Source: Lysinibacillus sp. FSL W8-0992
Lineage (GTDB): Bacteria; Bacillota; Bacilli; Bacillales_A; Planococcaceae
DNA: 64,000 nucleotides
Direction of reading: 5' to 3'
Assembly: GCF_038008685.1 (NCBI RefSeq)
Contig: NZ_JBBOZQ010000001.1
Span: forward strand, 1,178,001 to 1,242,000
The stretch's first letter is position 1, and each line of letters starts with the position of its first letter. Below are positions 39,696 to 49,494 of the stretch, piece after piece. The translations under genes were made by a program, and so were the position numbers. The notes beneath the pieces are model-generated. The model did not search any database and had not been told where the DNA came from. It was given only the letters and a program-made list of their open reading frames with translations.

Positions 39696-41639
39696 TTATA
39701 AAATAATATTTTCTAGTTCCTCATTTAGTTCGAGCCATTCCATTTCAATGACTTCATGCTGCTCTTTAATAGTAGCTAATTCACCTTGTAGTTGTGAAAT
39801 TTTCTCATGGTCAGTGAAAATTTCGGGATCACAGAGAGCTTCTTCTAAACGAGCGATTTCTGTAGCTGCCTTTTGCATGTTGATCTCTAATTCTTCTATT
39901 GAACGTCTAATTTGCCGCTCACGTTTTTTTGCCTCTCTATCTATTTTGGAAGTAGAGGTCTTTTCAGGAGCTGTTGCTTGTATTTGTGGTTGAGAAGCAG
40001 CCTTCATTTGAGCAATTTCAAAAAGTTCCTGTTTTTTCTCAAGATAGTAATCGTAATCACCTAAGTATTCAAAAGAACCATCACCAGATAGCTCAACAAC
40101 TTTCGTTGCAATTCGATTAATAAAATATCGGTCATGTGATACGAAGAGGAGCGTTCCGGGATAATCAATTAAGGCATTTTCCAACACTTCTTTACTATCT
40201 AAATCTAAGTGGTTGGTAGGCTCATCGAGAATTAAGAAATTCGCCTTTTGCATCATTAATTTTGCCAATGCTAATCGAGCCTTCTCACCACCAGATAAAG
40301 AATTGACGGCTTTATCTACATCTTCTCCACTGAATAAAAAGCGACCAAGTACAGTGCGAATGTCTTTTTCGTTCATTAATGGCCATTCATCCCATAATTC
40401 TTTTAAAACGCTTTTATTGCTAGAGAGCTTTGCCTGTTCTTGGTCGTAGTAGCTAATTTGCACATTGGTACCATAACGAATGTCCCCTGCAAGTGGGGAT
40501 AAATCTTTGACAATCGTTTTTAATAATGTCGATTTACCAACACCATTTGGTCCAACTAGTGCAATGCGATCTTCACGAAAAGCTCGTAGTGTGATGCCAC
40601 TAGATATTTGCTTGTCACCGTAGCCAACAGATAAAGAGTCAATAGAGAGCACATCATTGCCACTTTGTCGCTCTATCGTAAAGCCAAAGCTAGCTGATTT
40701 TTCATTACCGTCAGGAGAGTCCATCCATTCCGTACGTTCGAGCATTTTGCGTCGGCTTTGTGCCATTTTGGTCGTAGAGGCACGGGCTATATTTTTTTGA
40801 ATAAAATCCTCAAGCTTTGCTTTCTCATCTTGCTGGCGTTCAAACATTTTTACATCGCGCTCATAGTTTTTCGCCTTTTCATCTAAATAAGCACTGTAGT
40901 TTCCAGTGTATTTCGTAACGCGATGACGAGAAACTTCATAGACGATGGAGACAACTTGGTCTAAGAAGTAACGGTCATGTGAAACGATTAAAATAGCGCC
41001 TTCATAGCCTTTTAAATAAGTCTCTAACCAAGATAGCGTTTCAATATCTAAATGGTTTGTAGGCTCATCGAGAATTAATAAATCTGGCTTACTTAATAGA
41101 AGCTTTGCAAGAGCTAAACGAGTTCGTTGACCTCCTGACAATGAGCTAATTGCTTTTTCATAATCCTCTGGGTAAAATTGCATACCATGAAGAACAGAAC
41201 GCGTATCAGATTCGTATTGATAGCCTCCTGCATCTTTAAAATCATGCTGTAATTGGTCATATTCGGACATAACCTTTGCATACATTTCTGGATTTTCGTA
41301 AACCGCTGGATCAGCCATTTGTTGCTCAAGGGAGCGCAATGTCTTTTCCTGTCCAAGAAGCGGTTCGAAAATTGTCATCATTTCGTCCCAAATTGATAAA
41401 GTTGAGTTTAGACCCGCATGTTGTTCTAAATAGCCAACTTGAACGCCTTTTGGAATAATAATATCGCCAGAATCATATGACAATTGACCAGCGATGATTT
41501 TTAGTAAAGTGGATTTACCAGCCCCGTTACGTCCGACTAATGCTACACGATCACGGTGTTGAACTTCTAGTTTGACACCACTTAAAATTTCATCTGCAAT
41601 AAAGGATTTATATAGTTGATTGACTTGTAATACAATCAT
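39696..41639 (-). CDS. ABC-F family ATPase (YdiF-like)
   Basis: 647 residues from ATG 41639, behind GAGGTG (GTG 41648 lies in the site). Two ABC domains without membrane segments: Walker A GRNGAGKST near 38-46 and GPNGVGKST near 365-373, signatures LSGGQ and LSGGE, Walker B LLILDEPTNHLD and FLILDEPTNHLD. A charged linker joins the domains, and a coiled-coil C-terminal tail (about 555-647) follows. ABC-F proteins act on the ribosome. The order tsaD-ydiF-rex-tatA-tatC matches B. subtilis, so a housekeeping role is more likely than antibiotic resistance. Confidence 0.93.
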   Translation of the reverse strand: MIVLQVNQLYKSFIADEILSGVKLEVQHRDRVALVGRNGAGKSTLLKIIAGQLSYDSGDIIIPKGVQVGYLEQHAGLNSTLSIWDEMMTIFEPLLGQEKTLRSLEQQMADPAVYENPEMYAKVMSEYDQLQHDFKDAGGYQYESDTRSVLHGMQFYPEDYEKAISSLSGGQRTRLALAKLLLSKPDLLILDEPTNHLDIETLSWLETYLKGYEGAILIVSHDRYFLDQVVSIVYEVSRHRVTKYTGNYSAYLDEKAKNYERDVKMFERQQDEKAKLEDFIQKNIARASTTKMAQSRRKMLERTEWMDSPDGNEKSASFGFTIERQSGNDVLSIDSLSVGYGDKQISSGITLRAFREDRIALVGPNGVGKSTLLKTIVKDLSPLAGDIRYGTNVQISYYDQEQAKLSSNKSVLKELWDEWPLMNEKDIRTVLGRFLFSGEDVDKAVNSLSGGEKARLALAKLMMQKANFLILDEPTNHLDLDSKEVLENALIDYPGTLLFVSHDRYFINRIATKVVELSGDGSFEYLGDYDYYLEKKQELFEIAQMKAASQPQIQATAPEKTSTSKIDREAKKRERQIRRSIEELEINMQKAATEIARLEEALCDPEIFTDHEKISQLQGELATIKEQHEVIEMEWLELNEELENIIL

Positions 41640-41742
41640 TCTTGACACCTCAATTCTTTCTTAGTGTAAAGGATGACGGAATTGCTTGCAATGTCAGTGC
41701 TTTACTTATTCTAAGCTGTCATGTAAGATTGAAACGATTTCT

Positions 41743-41953
41743 CTTTAGTTAGTGGCGTAAAACACGCCGTTAACTAAAGGGAAATCCTCCACTTTTATAA
41801 GTGGGTGATGAATATGATATGCATTGAACTCAGTGTGGGTTGAAACCCGTCTGAATCAAGTTAGCGGCCCAGCGGATGTCATAGATTTTATGAGAAGACT
41901 TTCAAGTATGCTCAAAAAATTCTAGATGCATGTACGCTGAAATGTAATTGATT
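41743..41953 (+). repeat. Dispersed structured repeat, copy D
   Basis: Begins with an extra hairpin (CTTTAGTTA / TAACTAAAG with inner GGCG/CGCC, 41743-41779). It then follows copy A: CCACTTTTATAAGTGG, TGATGAATATG, CTGAATCAAGTTA, GCGGATGTCATAGATTTT, CTCAAAAAATTCTAGATGC and GTAATTGATT. It ends 75 bases before rex. It fills most of the 388-base gap between the ABC-F gene and rex. Confidence 0.7.
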
Positions 41954-42027
41954 CATATAAGCATGTTTCAAAATGAGTATTCAAATACGCTTAGGTGAAT
42001 TTGATGTGTTTATAAGGAGGAAAAAGT

Positions 42028-42663
42028 TTGAAACAAGAAGTAAAAATTCCACAAGCCACAACTAAAAGACTTCCTCTTTACTATCGATTTATCCAAAACT
42101 TTGCGCAAGAAGGAATGGAACGTATTTCATCGAAGGAATTGAGCGAGGCGATGAAAATCGATTCTGCAACGATTCGTCGTGATTTTTCTTATTTCGGTGC
42201 GCTTGGCAAAAAGGGATATGGCTATGATGTTCAGCATCTATTGAAGTTTTTTAGCCAAACACTTGATCAGCATGAGACAACAAAAGTAGCGTTAATCGGT
42301 GTGGGGAACTTAGGGAATGCATTTTTAAAGTATAATTTCCAAAAAAATCATAACACTCATATAGTGGTTGCATTTGACTCAAAGGCACCAAAAGAAGGGA
42401 AAATGATAAGCAATATTCCCGTTTATCATCCCGATTTATTAGAAGAAAAGTATGCTGAATATGGAGCAGACCTTGCTATTTTAACAGTATCTTCGCGCTC
42501 TGCTCAGAAGATGGCGGATCGATTAGCAGCAATGAATGCAAAAGGCATTTTAAACTTTACGCCAGAGCGTATTACCGTACCAGATACTATGAAATTATTA
42601 ACGATAGATTTGTCGGTAGAATTACAAGCGCTCATATATTTAATACGAAATAGCGATAAATAA
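42028..42663 (+). CDS. rex: Redox-sensing transcriptional repressor Rex
   Basis: 211 residues with a TTG start behind AAGGAGG. An N-terminal winged helix ([20 protein letters not shown] near 34-53) is followed by a Rossmann NAD(H) domain with GVGNLGNAF near 90-98. Rex senses the NADH/NAD+ ratio and represses fermentation and respiration genes when NADH is low. Rex-tatA-tatC order is common in Bacilli. Confidence 0.95.
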   Translation: MKQEVKIPQATTKRLPLYYRFIQNFAQEGMERISSKELSEAMKIDSATIRRDFSYFGALGKKGYGYDVQHLLKFFSQTLDQHETTKVALIGVGNLGNAFLKYNFQKNHNTHIVVAFDSKAPKEGKMISNIPVYHPDLLEEKYAEYGADLAILTVSSRSAQKMADRLAAMNAKGILNFTPERITVPDTMKLLTIDLSVELQALIYLIRNSDK

Positions 42664-42779
42664 AGGTATTCACAAATTTGTAAACTGTTACAATTGATGG
42701 TGTTTAAACTATTGAAATAAATTCGCCAAACGAAAATATTTAAGTTAAAATGATAGATATATAAGAGGAGGTGGCTGCA

Positions 42780-42995
42780 ATGGTTGTGCACTTAAGTGCT
42801 TTTACACCAGTTAGCCTAGTTATTATCGGTGTGGTTGCAATTCTAATATTCGGACCAAAGAAATTACCTGAGCTAGGTAAAGCAATGGGTTCTACACTTC
42901 GTGAATTTAAAAATGCAACAAAAGGTCTAGCTGATGACGATGACGATACAAAAAAGAAAATAATTGAACATAAAGAAAATGATAACGTTAAGTAA
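42780..42995 (+). CDS. tatA: Twin-arginine translocase subunit TatA
   Basis: 71 residues from ATG 42780, behind GGAGGTGG. One membrane helix (about 9-25), the [14 protein letters not shown] hinge and amphipathic helix, and an acidic DDDDD tail. It forms the protein-conducting ring with TatC for folded proteins. tatC follows 20 bases later. Confidence 0.95.
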   Translation: MVVHLSAFTPVSLVIIGVVAILIFGPKKLPELGKAMGSTLREFKNATKGLADDDDDTKKKIIEHKENDNVK

Positions 42996-43015
42996 GTTAA
43001 GGATGTCTAGTTAAT

Positions 43016-43837
43016 ATGAATCCAAGAGAATTAACAGTCGTAGAGCATTTAGAAGAACTAAGAAAACGGCTCTTTATTTGCGCTGTTTTCTTTGTTATTG
43101 CACTTATAGTTGGCTTTTATCTAGCCGAACCATTAATTAAACATATTCAATATAGTAAAGAAGCAGAGCAACTAACTTTAAACGCGTTTAAAGTGACTGA
43201 TCCCCTTGTCGTATATTTGCAAGTGACAGTCATTATAGCGTTTGTTATAAGTTCACCGTTGCTTCTTCATCAAATTTGGTTATTTATTACACCAGGTTTA
43301 CATGAGACAGAACGTAAGGCTACTTTAAAATATATTCCATATTCGTTCTTTCTATTTTTAGCAGGAGCTTCATTTTCTTATTATGTTTTATTCCCATATG
43401 TCATGCACTTTATGATGGGCTTATCTGCGGATTTAGAAATCAAACAAACAATTGGGATTAACGCATATTTTTCATTTTTGTTTCGCCTAGTCATGCCGTT
43501 CGGAATCATTTTTCAATTACCTGTTGTGACATTATTTTTAGCACGTTTAGGTATATTAAATCCTGAATTGATGGTGAAATTCAGAAAGTATGCATATTTT
43601 GTGTTAATCGTTATTGCAGTATTTCTTGCACCACCAGACTTTATTTCAAACGTTATCGTAGCAATTCCGCTATTTGTAATTTATGAAATTAGTATTATCA
43701 TTGCACGCAGAGGCTATCGTAAGTTTTTAAAAGCCGAGGCATTACTTTTAGAGGAAGAGCGTAAAGAAGCAGAACGCGAGCAAGTTGAGCGTTTGTTAGC
43801 TGAACAACGACGACAAATTGAAGAATTAAATGACTAA
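43016..43837 (+). CDS. tatC: Twin-arginine translocase subunit TatC
   Basis: 273 residues with six membrane segments; the VVEHLEELRKRL start binds twin-arginine signal peptides. The C-terminal cytoplasmic tail is unusually long and charged (about 238-273, EERKEAEREQVERLLAEQ) and likely a coiled coil. It recognises the substrate and recruits TatA. Confidence 0.95.
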   Translation: MNPRELTVVEHLEELRKRLFICAVFFVIALIVGFYLAEPLIKHIQYSKEAEQLTLNAFKVTDPLVVYLQVTVIIAFVISSPLLLHQIWLFITPGLHETERKATLKYIPYSFFLFLAGASFSYYVLFPYVMHFMMGLSADLEIKQTIGINAYFSFLFRLVMPFGIIFQLPVVTLFLARLGILNPELMVKFRKYAYFVLIVIAVFLAPPDFISNVIVAIPLFVIYEISIIIARRGYRKFLKAEALLLEEERKEAEREQVERLLAEQRRQIEELND

Positions 43838-43876
43838 TAAAAAGAGCTAGATGTTTTCCACATCTAGCTCTTTTTT
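43838..43876. terminator. Bidirectional terminator
   Basis: AAAAAGAGCTAGATG pairs with CATCTAGCTCTTTTT; it serves tatC and the convergent CPBP gene. Confidence 0.93.
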
Positions 43877-44639
43877 ATTGCATTTTTTGCAGTTCTTCTA
43901 AAAATTTTTGCAACGGTTCTGCGTTTAATTGTACAAGTGTAACGAAGCCGTTCAGCATGACATGCGCAATAATTGATGTCCAAATCCTTTTTGTTTTATG
44001 GTATAAGAAAGCAAAGATTAAACCACAAATTGTATATAACAGGATATGTGAAAAATCAAAATGAATTAGCGCAAAGAAAATGGCACTGACTATGGCTGCC
44101 ACCCAGAAGTTCGTCGTTTGGACAAGCGAGCCGAAAATAACACGACGGAAGACGAATTCCTCTAAAATTGGGCCAAATACAACTATCGCTAAAATGGCAA
44201 TTGGAGCACCTTTTGCTATCGCCACAATATCAGCGGTGTTTTGTGAGCCACCCTCGATTCCGAACACAGCCATCTCAATAGCTGCACCAATCATTTGCCC
44301 GAAGAACACAAGGAAGAAACCTAACACTCCCCACACGATTGTAAGTGGAATAGTCTCCTTTTTACCTTGATAAATATCCCAAAACGATTTATCGCGAGTA
44401 GTTAAAATCAAACTTAAAATCAATGCAATGGCAAAGCTGAGTGCGATATACCAGCCTTGTGTAATAGGGGCCGCTTGTGCATGAGGTAAACCCGTTGTAC
44501 TCATCACAAATTTATGAAACGGTAAAAGTAACCACTTTCCTGATAATTGCATGACAATGTAAATGATTAAAACATAGAGAGCCGTTTTTTTATGCTGTAC
44601 GTTTTTTAAAGTATTATTCACAGTCAAAATCCTTTCCAT
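43875..44639 (-). CDS. CPBP-family intramembrane metalloprotease
   Basis: 254 residues, about seven or eight membrane segments. The conserved motifs of the Abi/CPBP family (Rce1-like) are all present: EEFVFRRVIFG (about 161-171), FALIHFDFSH (about 190-199) and HVMLNGFVT. Substrate unknown; some relatives give bacteriocin self-immunity. The start is either ATG 44639 or an in-frame GTG about six codons later. Confidence 0.87.
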   Translation of the reverse strand: MERILTVNNTLKNVQHKKTALYVLIIYIVMQLSGKWLLLPFHKFVMSTTGLPHAQAAPITQGWYIALSFAIALILSLILTTRDKSFWDIYQGKKETIPLTIVWGVLGFFLVFFGQMIGAAIEMAVFGIEGGSQNTADIVAIAKGAPIAILAIVVFGPILEEFVFRRVIFGSLVQTTNFWVAAIVSAIFFALIHFDFSHILLYTICGLIFAFLYHKTKRIWTSIIAHVMLNGFVTLVQLNAEPLQKFLEELQKMQ

Positions 44640-44703
44640 TCATAAGCTACCTTTCTATTGTAGAGGAATATGGAAAGAAAACAAAATTTTTCGTAGTTCT
44701 GAC

Positions 44704-44732
44704 TTGCAAAAAAACAGTTGATTGATTATCAT
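44704..44732 (+). promoter_or_regulatory. groESL sigma-A promoter
   Basis: TTGCAA (44704-44709), 17-base spacer and TATCAT (44727-44732), placing the transcript start inside or next to the CIRCE element. Confidence 0.65.
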
Positions 44733-44742
44733 AATAAATGTA

Positions 44743-44769
44743 TTAGCACTCGTTGATATAGAGTGCTAA
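44743..44769 (+). promoter_or_regulatory. CIRCE operator (HrcA binding site)
   Basis: A perfect inverted repeat TTAGCACTC-N9-GAGTGCTAA upstream of groES. HrcA binds it and is released on heat shock. No hrcA in the window. Confidence 0.98.
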
Positions 44770-44811
44770 TAAACTTTTAAGAAATATTTAATTAATAGGA
44801 GGTTGTTTCAC

Positions 44812-45096
44812 TTGTTAAGACCACTAGGAGATCGTATTGTCATCGAACTAATCGAGGTAGAAGAAAAATCTGCATTTGGAATTGTACTACCAGACTCTGC
44901 AAAAGAAAAACCACAAGAGGGTAAAGTAGTAGCAGTTGGGACAGGTCGTATATTAGAAAACGGACAACGTGTAGAGCTTGACGTTAAAGTTGACGACCAC
45001 ATTATTTTCTCTAAATACTCAGGTACAGAAGTTAAATATGAAGGCAATGAATACTTAATCTTACGTGAAAGTGATATTCTTGCAATTATTGAATAA
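44812..45096 (+). CDS. groES: Co-chaperonin GroES
   Basis: 94 residues from TTG 44812, nine bases after AGGAGG; the TTG at 44803 abuts the site. The start [14 protein letters not shown], the mobile loop near 17-32 and the roof loop are normal. It caps GroEL for protein folding. First gene of the CIRCE-controlled operon. Confidence 0.97.
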   Translation: MLRPLGDRIVIELIEVEEKSAFGIVLPDSAKEKPQEGKVVAVGTGRILENGQRVELDVKVDDHIIFSKYSGTEVKYEGNEYLILRESDILAIIE

Positions 45097-45146
45097 TAGT
45101 TATTATATTAATTAGGCTTAACGAATATTCCATTTCAGGAGGGTAA

Positions 45147-46784
<1,638 letters not shown>

Positions 46785-46787
<3 letters not shown>

Positions 46788-46828
46788 AAAACGCCTATAA
46801 GCGTTGGTATAACAACGTTTATAAGCGT
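46785..46828 (-). terminator. Terminator of the integrase gene
   Basis: ACGCTTATAAACGTTG pairs with CAACGCTTATAGGCGT on the minus strand (two mismatches) and runs into six T supplied by the attL side. On the plus strand it may slow groEL transcription. Confidence 0.75.
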
Positions 46829-46861
46829 CTAAAATACATTATGTTCATGCTTTTGTTCATG
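46808..46861. repeat. Probable integrase arm-binding sites, left end
   Basis: TGTTCATG occurs at 46842-46849 and 46854-46861, overlapping the 3' end of the integrase gene. A 13-base sequence at 46808-46820 (TATAACAACGTTT) is found inverted at the right end (61610-61622). Confidence 0.6.
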
Positions 46862-48043
46862 GTTAGAATCAATTAAATTTTTAGAGAGGTCTTTCATTAA
46901 GTCACTGAACTTATTGGAAGCCTCTTTTTTTATGTTCTTTGTCATGTGGGCGTAAATGTCCATTGTTGTGTTAATATCTGAATGCCCTAGACGTTCTTGT
47001 ATTTCTTTGATGTGGACATTGGCTTCAATCAATAAAGACGTGTGAGTATGTCTGAACGAGTGAGGGGTTACGTTCTTTTTTATACTTGTCTTTTTTAGAA
47101 GTCGTTGCATACGTATTGCAAAATGTTTAATTGTTTTCGGATAACCCTCATTGGTTGCAAAGATGAAGCCATTGTCATTATAAAAAGGTTTATTTTCTTT
47201 CAATATTTGTTCTTGTGCTTGTTTGTGTGACTCAAGTAAATCAATTAAAACAGTATCAATTGAAATAGTGCGTACTGAACTTTCTGTTTTTGGGGTAAGT
47301 AATTTATATTCCAGTTTGTTGTTAGTAGGGTTGTAGTAAGTTTTATATACTCGCAACGTTTTATCAGTGAAATCAATGTCAGTCCATTTTAAAGCAATCA
47401 TCTCACCTATACGCAAACCTGTGTATGCTAGCATAGTGAATGTTAGTAAATCACCCTCTAAGCCCTCATCTTTGGCGTAGATTAGAAATTCCTCTAATTC
47501 ATCTTTTTCAAGAAACTTTTCATTTATGCTATCTTTTTCAAGATCAGCCACAGTTTTTTTCTTTTTAGGCAGCCTCACGTCTTTTGATGGTGTTTCTTTA
47601 ATTAGTTTATTTTCATGAGCATACACAAAAACCATGTTTGCAGAGGTATGGATACTGGAAATATAGTTTGCACTGAATTTATTGGATAATTCATCTATGA
47701 AATCTTGATATGCCTTTTTGGTAACTCTTTGAATGGGCAGTTGCCCGAATTCACCTTTAACATGATCCAATGCAATACGTCTGGCTCTATGACTGCTTTC
47801 CTTAGCCCCTTGTGACAAGTAGTGTTTTAACCAGTCGTTACATATTGTTTCAAAAGTTAATTTAGAAGGTTCTATATATTCCCCATTATGAAATTGACGT
47901 TCATATAACGCTGCTGCTAGTTGAGCATCTTTCTTTGTTAAGAACCCCGACTTACTAGCCTGTTTGTCCTTTCCGGTGACAGGGTCTTTACCAGCATAGG
48001 CTCGATATGCCCATTTGCTACCCCTTTTATAGATGTATGCCAT
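46829..48043 (-). CDS. int: Tyrosine-type site-specific integrase
   Basis: 404 residues. An N-terminal AP2-like arm-binding domain (YIYKRGSKWAYRAYAG), a SAM-like core-binding domain (about 65-165) and the catalytic domain follow. Catalytic residues: Arg in AYTGLRIGEM near 210, HSFRHTHTS near 327-335, His in LGHSDINTT, and the Tyr nucleophile in MDIYAHM near 364. It is the Tn916/phage-type integrase that recombines attP with the groEL 3' end. It lies at the attL edge, reading toward it. Confidence 0.96.
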   Translation of the reverse strand: MAYIYKRGSKWAYRAYAGKDPVTGKDKQASKSGFLTKKDAQLAAALYERQFHNGEYIEPSKLTFETICNDWLKHYLSQGAKESSHRARRIALDHVKGEFGQLPIQRVTKKAYQDFIDELSNKFSANYISSIHTSANMVFVYAHENKLIKETPSKDVRLPKKKKTVADLEKDSINEKFLEKDELEEFLIYAKDEGLEGDLLTFTMLAYTGLRIGEMIALKWTDIDFTDKTLRVYKTYYNPTNNKLEYKLLTPKTESSVRTISIDTVLIDLLESHKQAQEQILKENKPFYNDNGFIFATNEGYPKTIKHFAIRMQRLLKKTSIKKNVTPHSFRHTHTSLLIEANVHIKEIQERLGHSDINTTMDIYAHMTKNIKKEASNKFSDLMKDLSKNLIDSNHEQKHEHNVF

Positions 48044-48067
48044 ATTATCACCTACTTTTTTTGAATT

Positions 48068-48679
48068 TTATTTTGGTAACGTGTGACGGTTAATCGTCAT
48101 GTGTGTTATTCCTTCAATTTCTTCACCAGAAAAATAATCATGTCCCCAGTCGATTAAGAAATTGCATAATTCCTCGTCTATGTGGTCTATAACGTGTGGG
48201 GGAAGTTTCAACCCATTTAAACTATCCTCAAAGTCAGCGGATGTTCCAAGATCTAATTTATTAACGTGCTTATTTGCATCTATTTCGTACTTCACTTCTA
48301 CCTTGAACGTAAAATCATATTTACGTCCTTCGTATCTTAACAAACAATAAAAATTTAAATCAGTTTTGATACTTGATACATAATCATACCCATTACCATC
48401 CTCATCCACAGTATGCGTATCTTCCTCTATTAAAAGTTCCGGTTTTTCGCTCAATACTTCAAAATTTGGCACAACTTCAATATAAGTTAGCAGATCACCT
48501 GGCTGACATTTTAGCAGTTCGCACAATTCAAGTAATGTGCCGAATTGTATTCCCGAACCAAAATTATTATACAGATTCGAAATAGTGGTTCTTGATAATG
48601 TAGTTTGATCTTTTACTTTTTGAATATTAAGACCTCGTTCAGCCATCAGAACCCTCAAATTACAGTGAATTAAACTCAT
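48068..48679 (-). CDS. CI-like master repressor of the element
   Basis: 203 residues. An N-terminal HTH (about 5-65: NIQKVKDQTTLSRTTISNLY, then LLELCELLKCQPGDLLTY) is followed by an acidic C-terminal domain with no recognisable protease dyad. It is transcribed away from the rightward genes, with direct-repeat operators between. It is expected to keep the element silent. In PICIs, the repressor is often released by a helper-phage protein rather than by RecA cleavage, and the lack of a visible LexA-type cleavage site agrees with this (inference). Confidence 0.85.
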   Translation of the reverse strand: MSLIHCNLRVLMAERGLNIQKVKDQTTLSRTTISNLYNNFGSGIQFGTLLELCELLKCQPGDLLTYIEVVPNFEVLSEKPELLIEEDTHTVDEDGNGYDYVSSIKTDLNFYCLLRYEGRKYDFTFKVEVKYEIDANKHVNKLDLGTSADFEDSLNGLKLPPHVIDHIDEELCNFLIDWGHDYFSGEEIEGITHMTINRHTLPK

Positions 48680-48715
48680 AGTGGCAGCTCCTCTTTTTTC
48701 TGTTTAGTTTACCCA

Positions 48716-48829
48716 ATAGTATCACAACTAATCAAAATAACCAATGTACTAATCAAAACACCTTGACAACCAATCATATAGATATTATGATGTGTTCAAT
48801 ACTTAAAATAACCAATATACTAATCAAAA
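48716..48829. promoter_or_regulatory. Divergent promoters and repeated operators of the switch
   Basis: The rightward promoter is TTGACA (48763-48768), 17 bases, TATGAT (48786-48791). The leftward promoter fits TTGGTT then 17 bases then TACTAT (complement of 48716-48721). A 25-base direct repeat with one mismatch (48734-48758 and 48805-48829, core ACTAATCAAAA) brackets the rightward promoter, and a third ACTAATCAAAA lies at 48727-48737. Confidence 0.8.
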
Positions 48830-48866
48830 TAATTTCTATAACGGTTGTTTAGATGGGGGTGTAAGG

Positions 48867-49100
48867 TTGATTTCTTTAAAAATGCGTGATGAGTTTAATC
48901 AGATGATTGCGAAAAGCGGTTTTTCCAAACGTGCTTTTGCTCGTAAATGCGGTTTATCAGAGTCGACATTTATTCAAATTTCAAATGGAAAACAATCACC
49001 ACGACCTAATACAGCAAAAAAAATATGCGAGGGTTTGCATTTAAAATTTGATGATATTTTTGTCATTGAAGAAAAGAGTAGCGAAAAGGCGGTGAATTAA
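48867..49100 (+). CDS. Cro-like XRE-family regulator
   Basis: 77 residues with a TTG start behind GGGGGTG. It is one complete XRE helix-turn-helix (SKRAFARKCGLSESTFIQISNGKQ near 19-42). As the first rightward gene it is the likely Cro-type antagonist of the CI-like repressor. The next gene starts directly after its stop. Confidence 0.87.
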   Translation: MISLKMRDEFNQMIAKSGFSKRAFARKCGLSESTFIQISNGKQSPRPNTAKKICEGLHLKFDDIFVIEEKSSEKAVN

Positions 49101-49409
49101 TTGTTAAATGTCCAAATTGACGAAAAGACCGTTAATACCATGCTCGAAAAAGCAATCAGTGAACGAGTTGAGAAATTAGCAAAGCAAAAGTATTTCATGA
49201 CTTATAACGAGTTAGCCGAATATCTCAATTTAAGCAAGCCAACTATTGAAGATCGATTAATAAAAAATGGCTTGAAGTTTTACAAGGCAGGGAGCAAATA
49301 TCTGTTCAAACGGAATGAAGTGGATGATTTCCTAGACGACATGACCGCCAATATGACGGCAACTAATAACGATATTAATTTTTTTTCTAAGTTGAAAAGG
49401 TCAACGTAA
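49101..49409 (+). CDS. Excisionase-like DNA-binding protein
   Basis: 102 residues with a TTG start behind AAGGCGGTG. A MerR/excisionase-type HTH_17 (MTYNELAEYLNLSKPTIEDRL, then KAGSKYLFKRNEVDDFLDDM) occupies about 30-85. It could bend att DNA to steer the integrase toward excision, or be a transcription regulator. Confidence 0.75.
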   Translation: MLNVQIDEKTVNTMLEKAISERVEKLAKQKYFMTYNELAEYLNLSKPTIEDRLIKNGLKFYKAGSKYLFKRNEVDDFLDDMTANMTATNNDINFFSKLKRST

Positions 49410-49494
49410 AAAAGAATAGGCGACACAAATACAACGTTAGTGAGCATGTGTGTAGGGATGAACAACAATGTCATAGCAACAAGGCGGTGAAATC

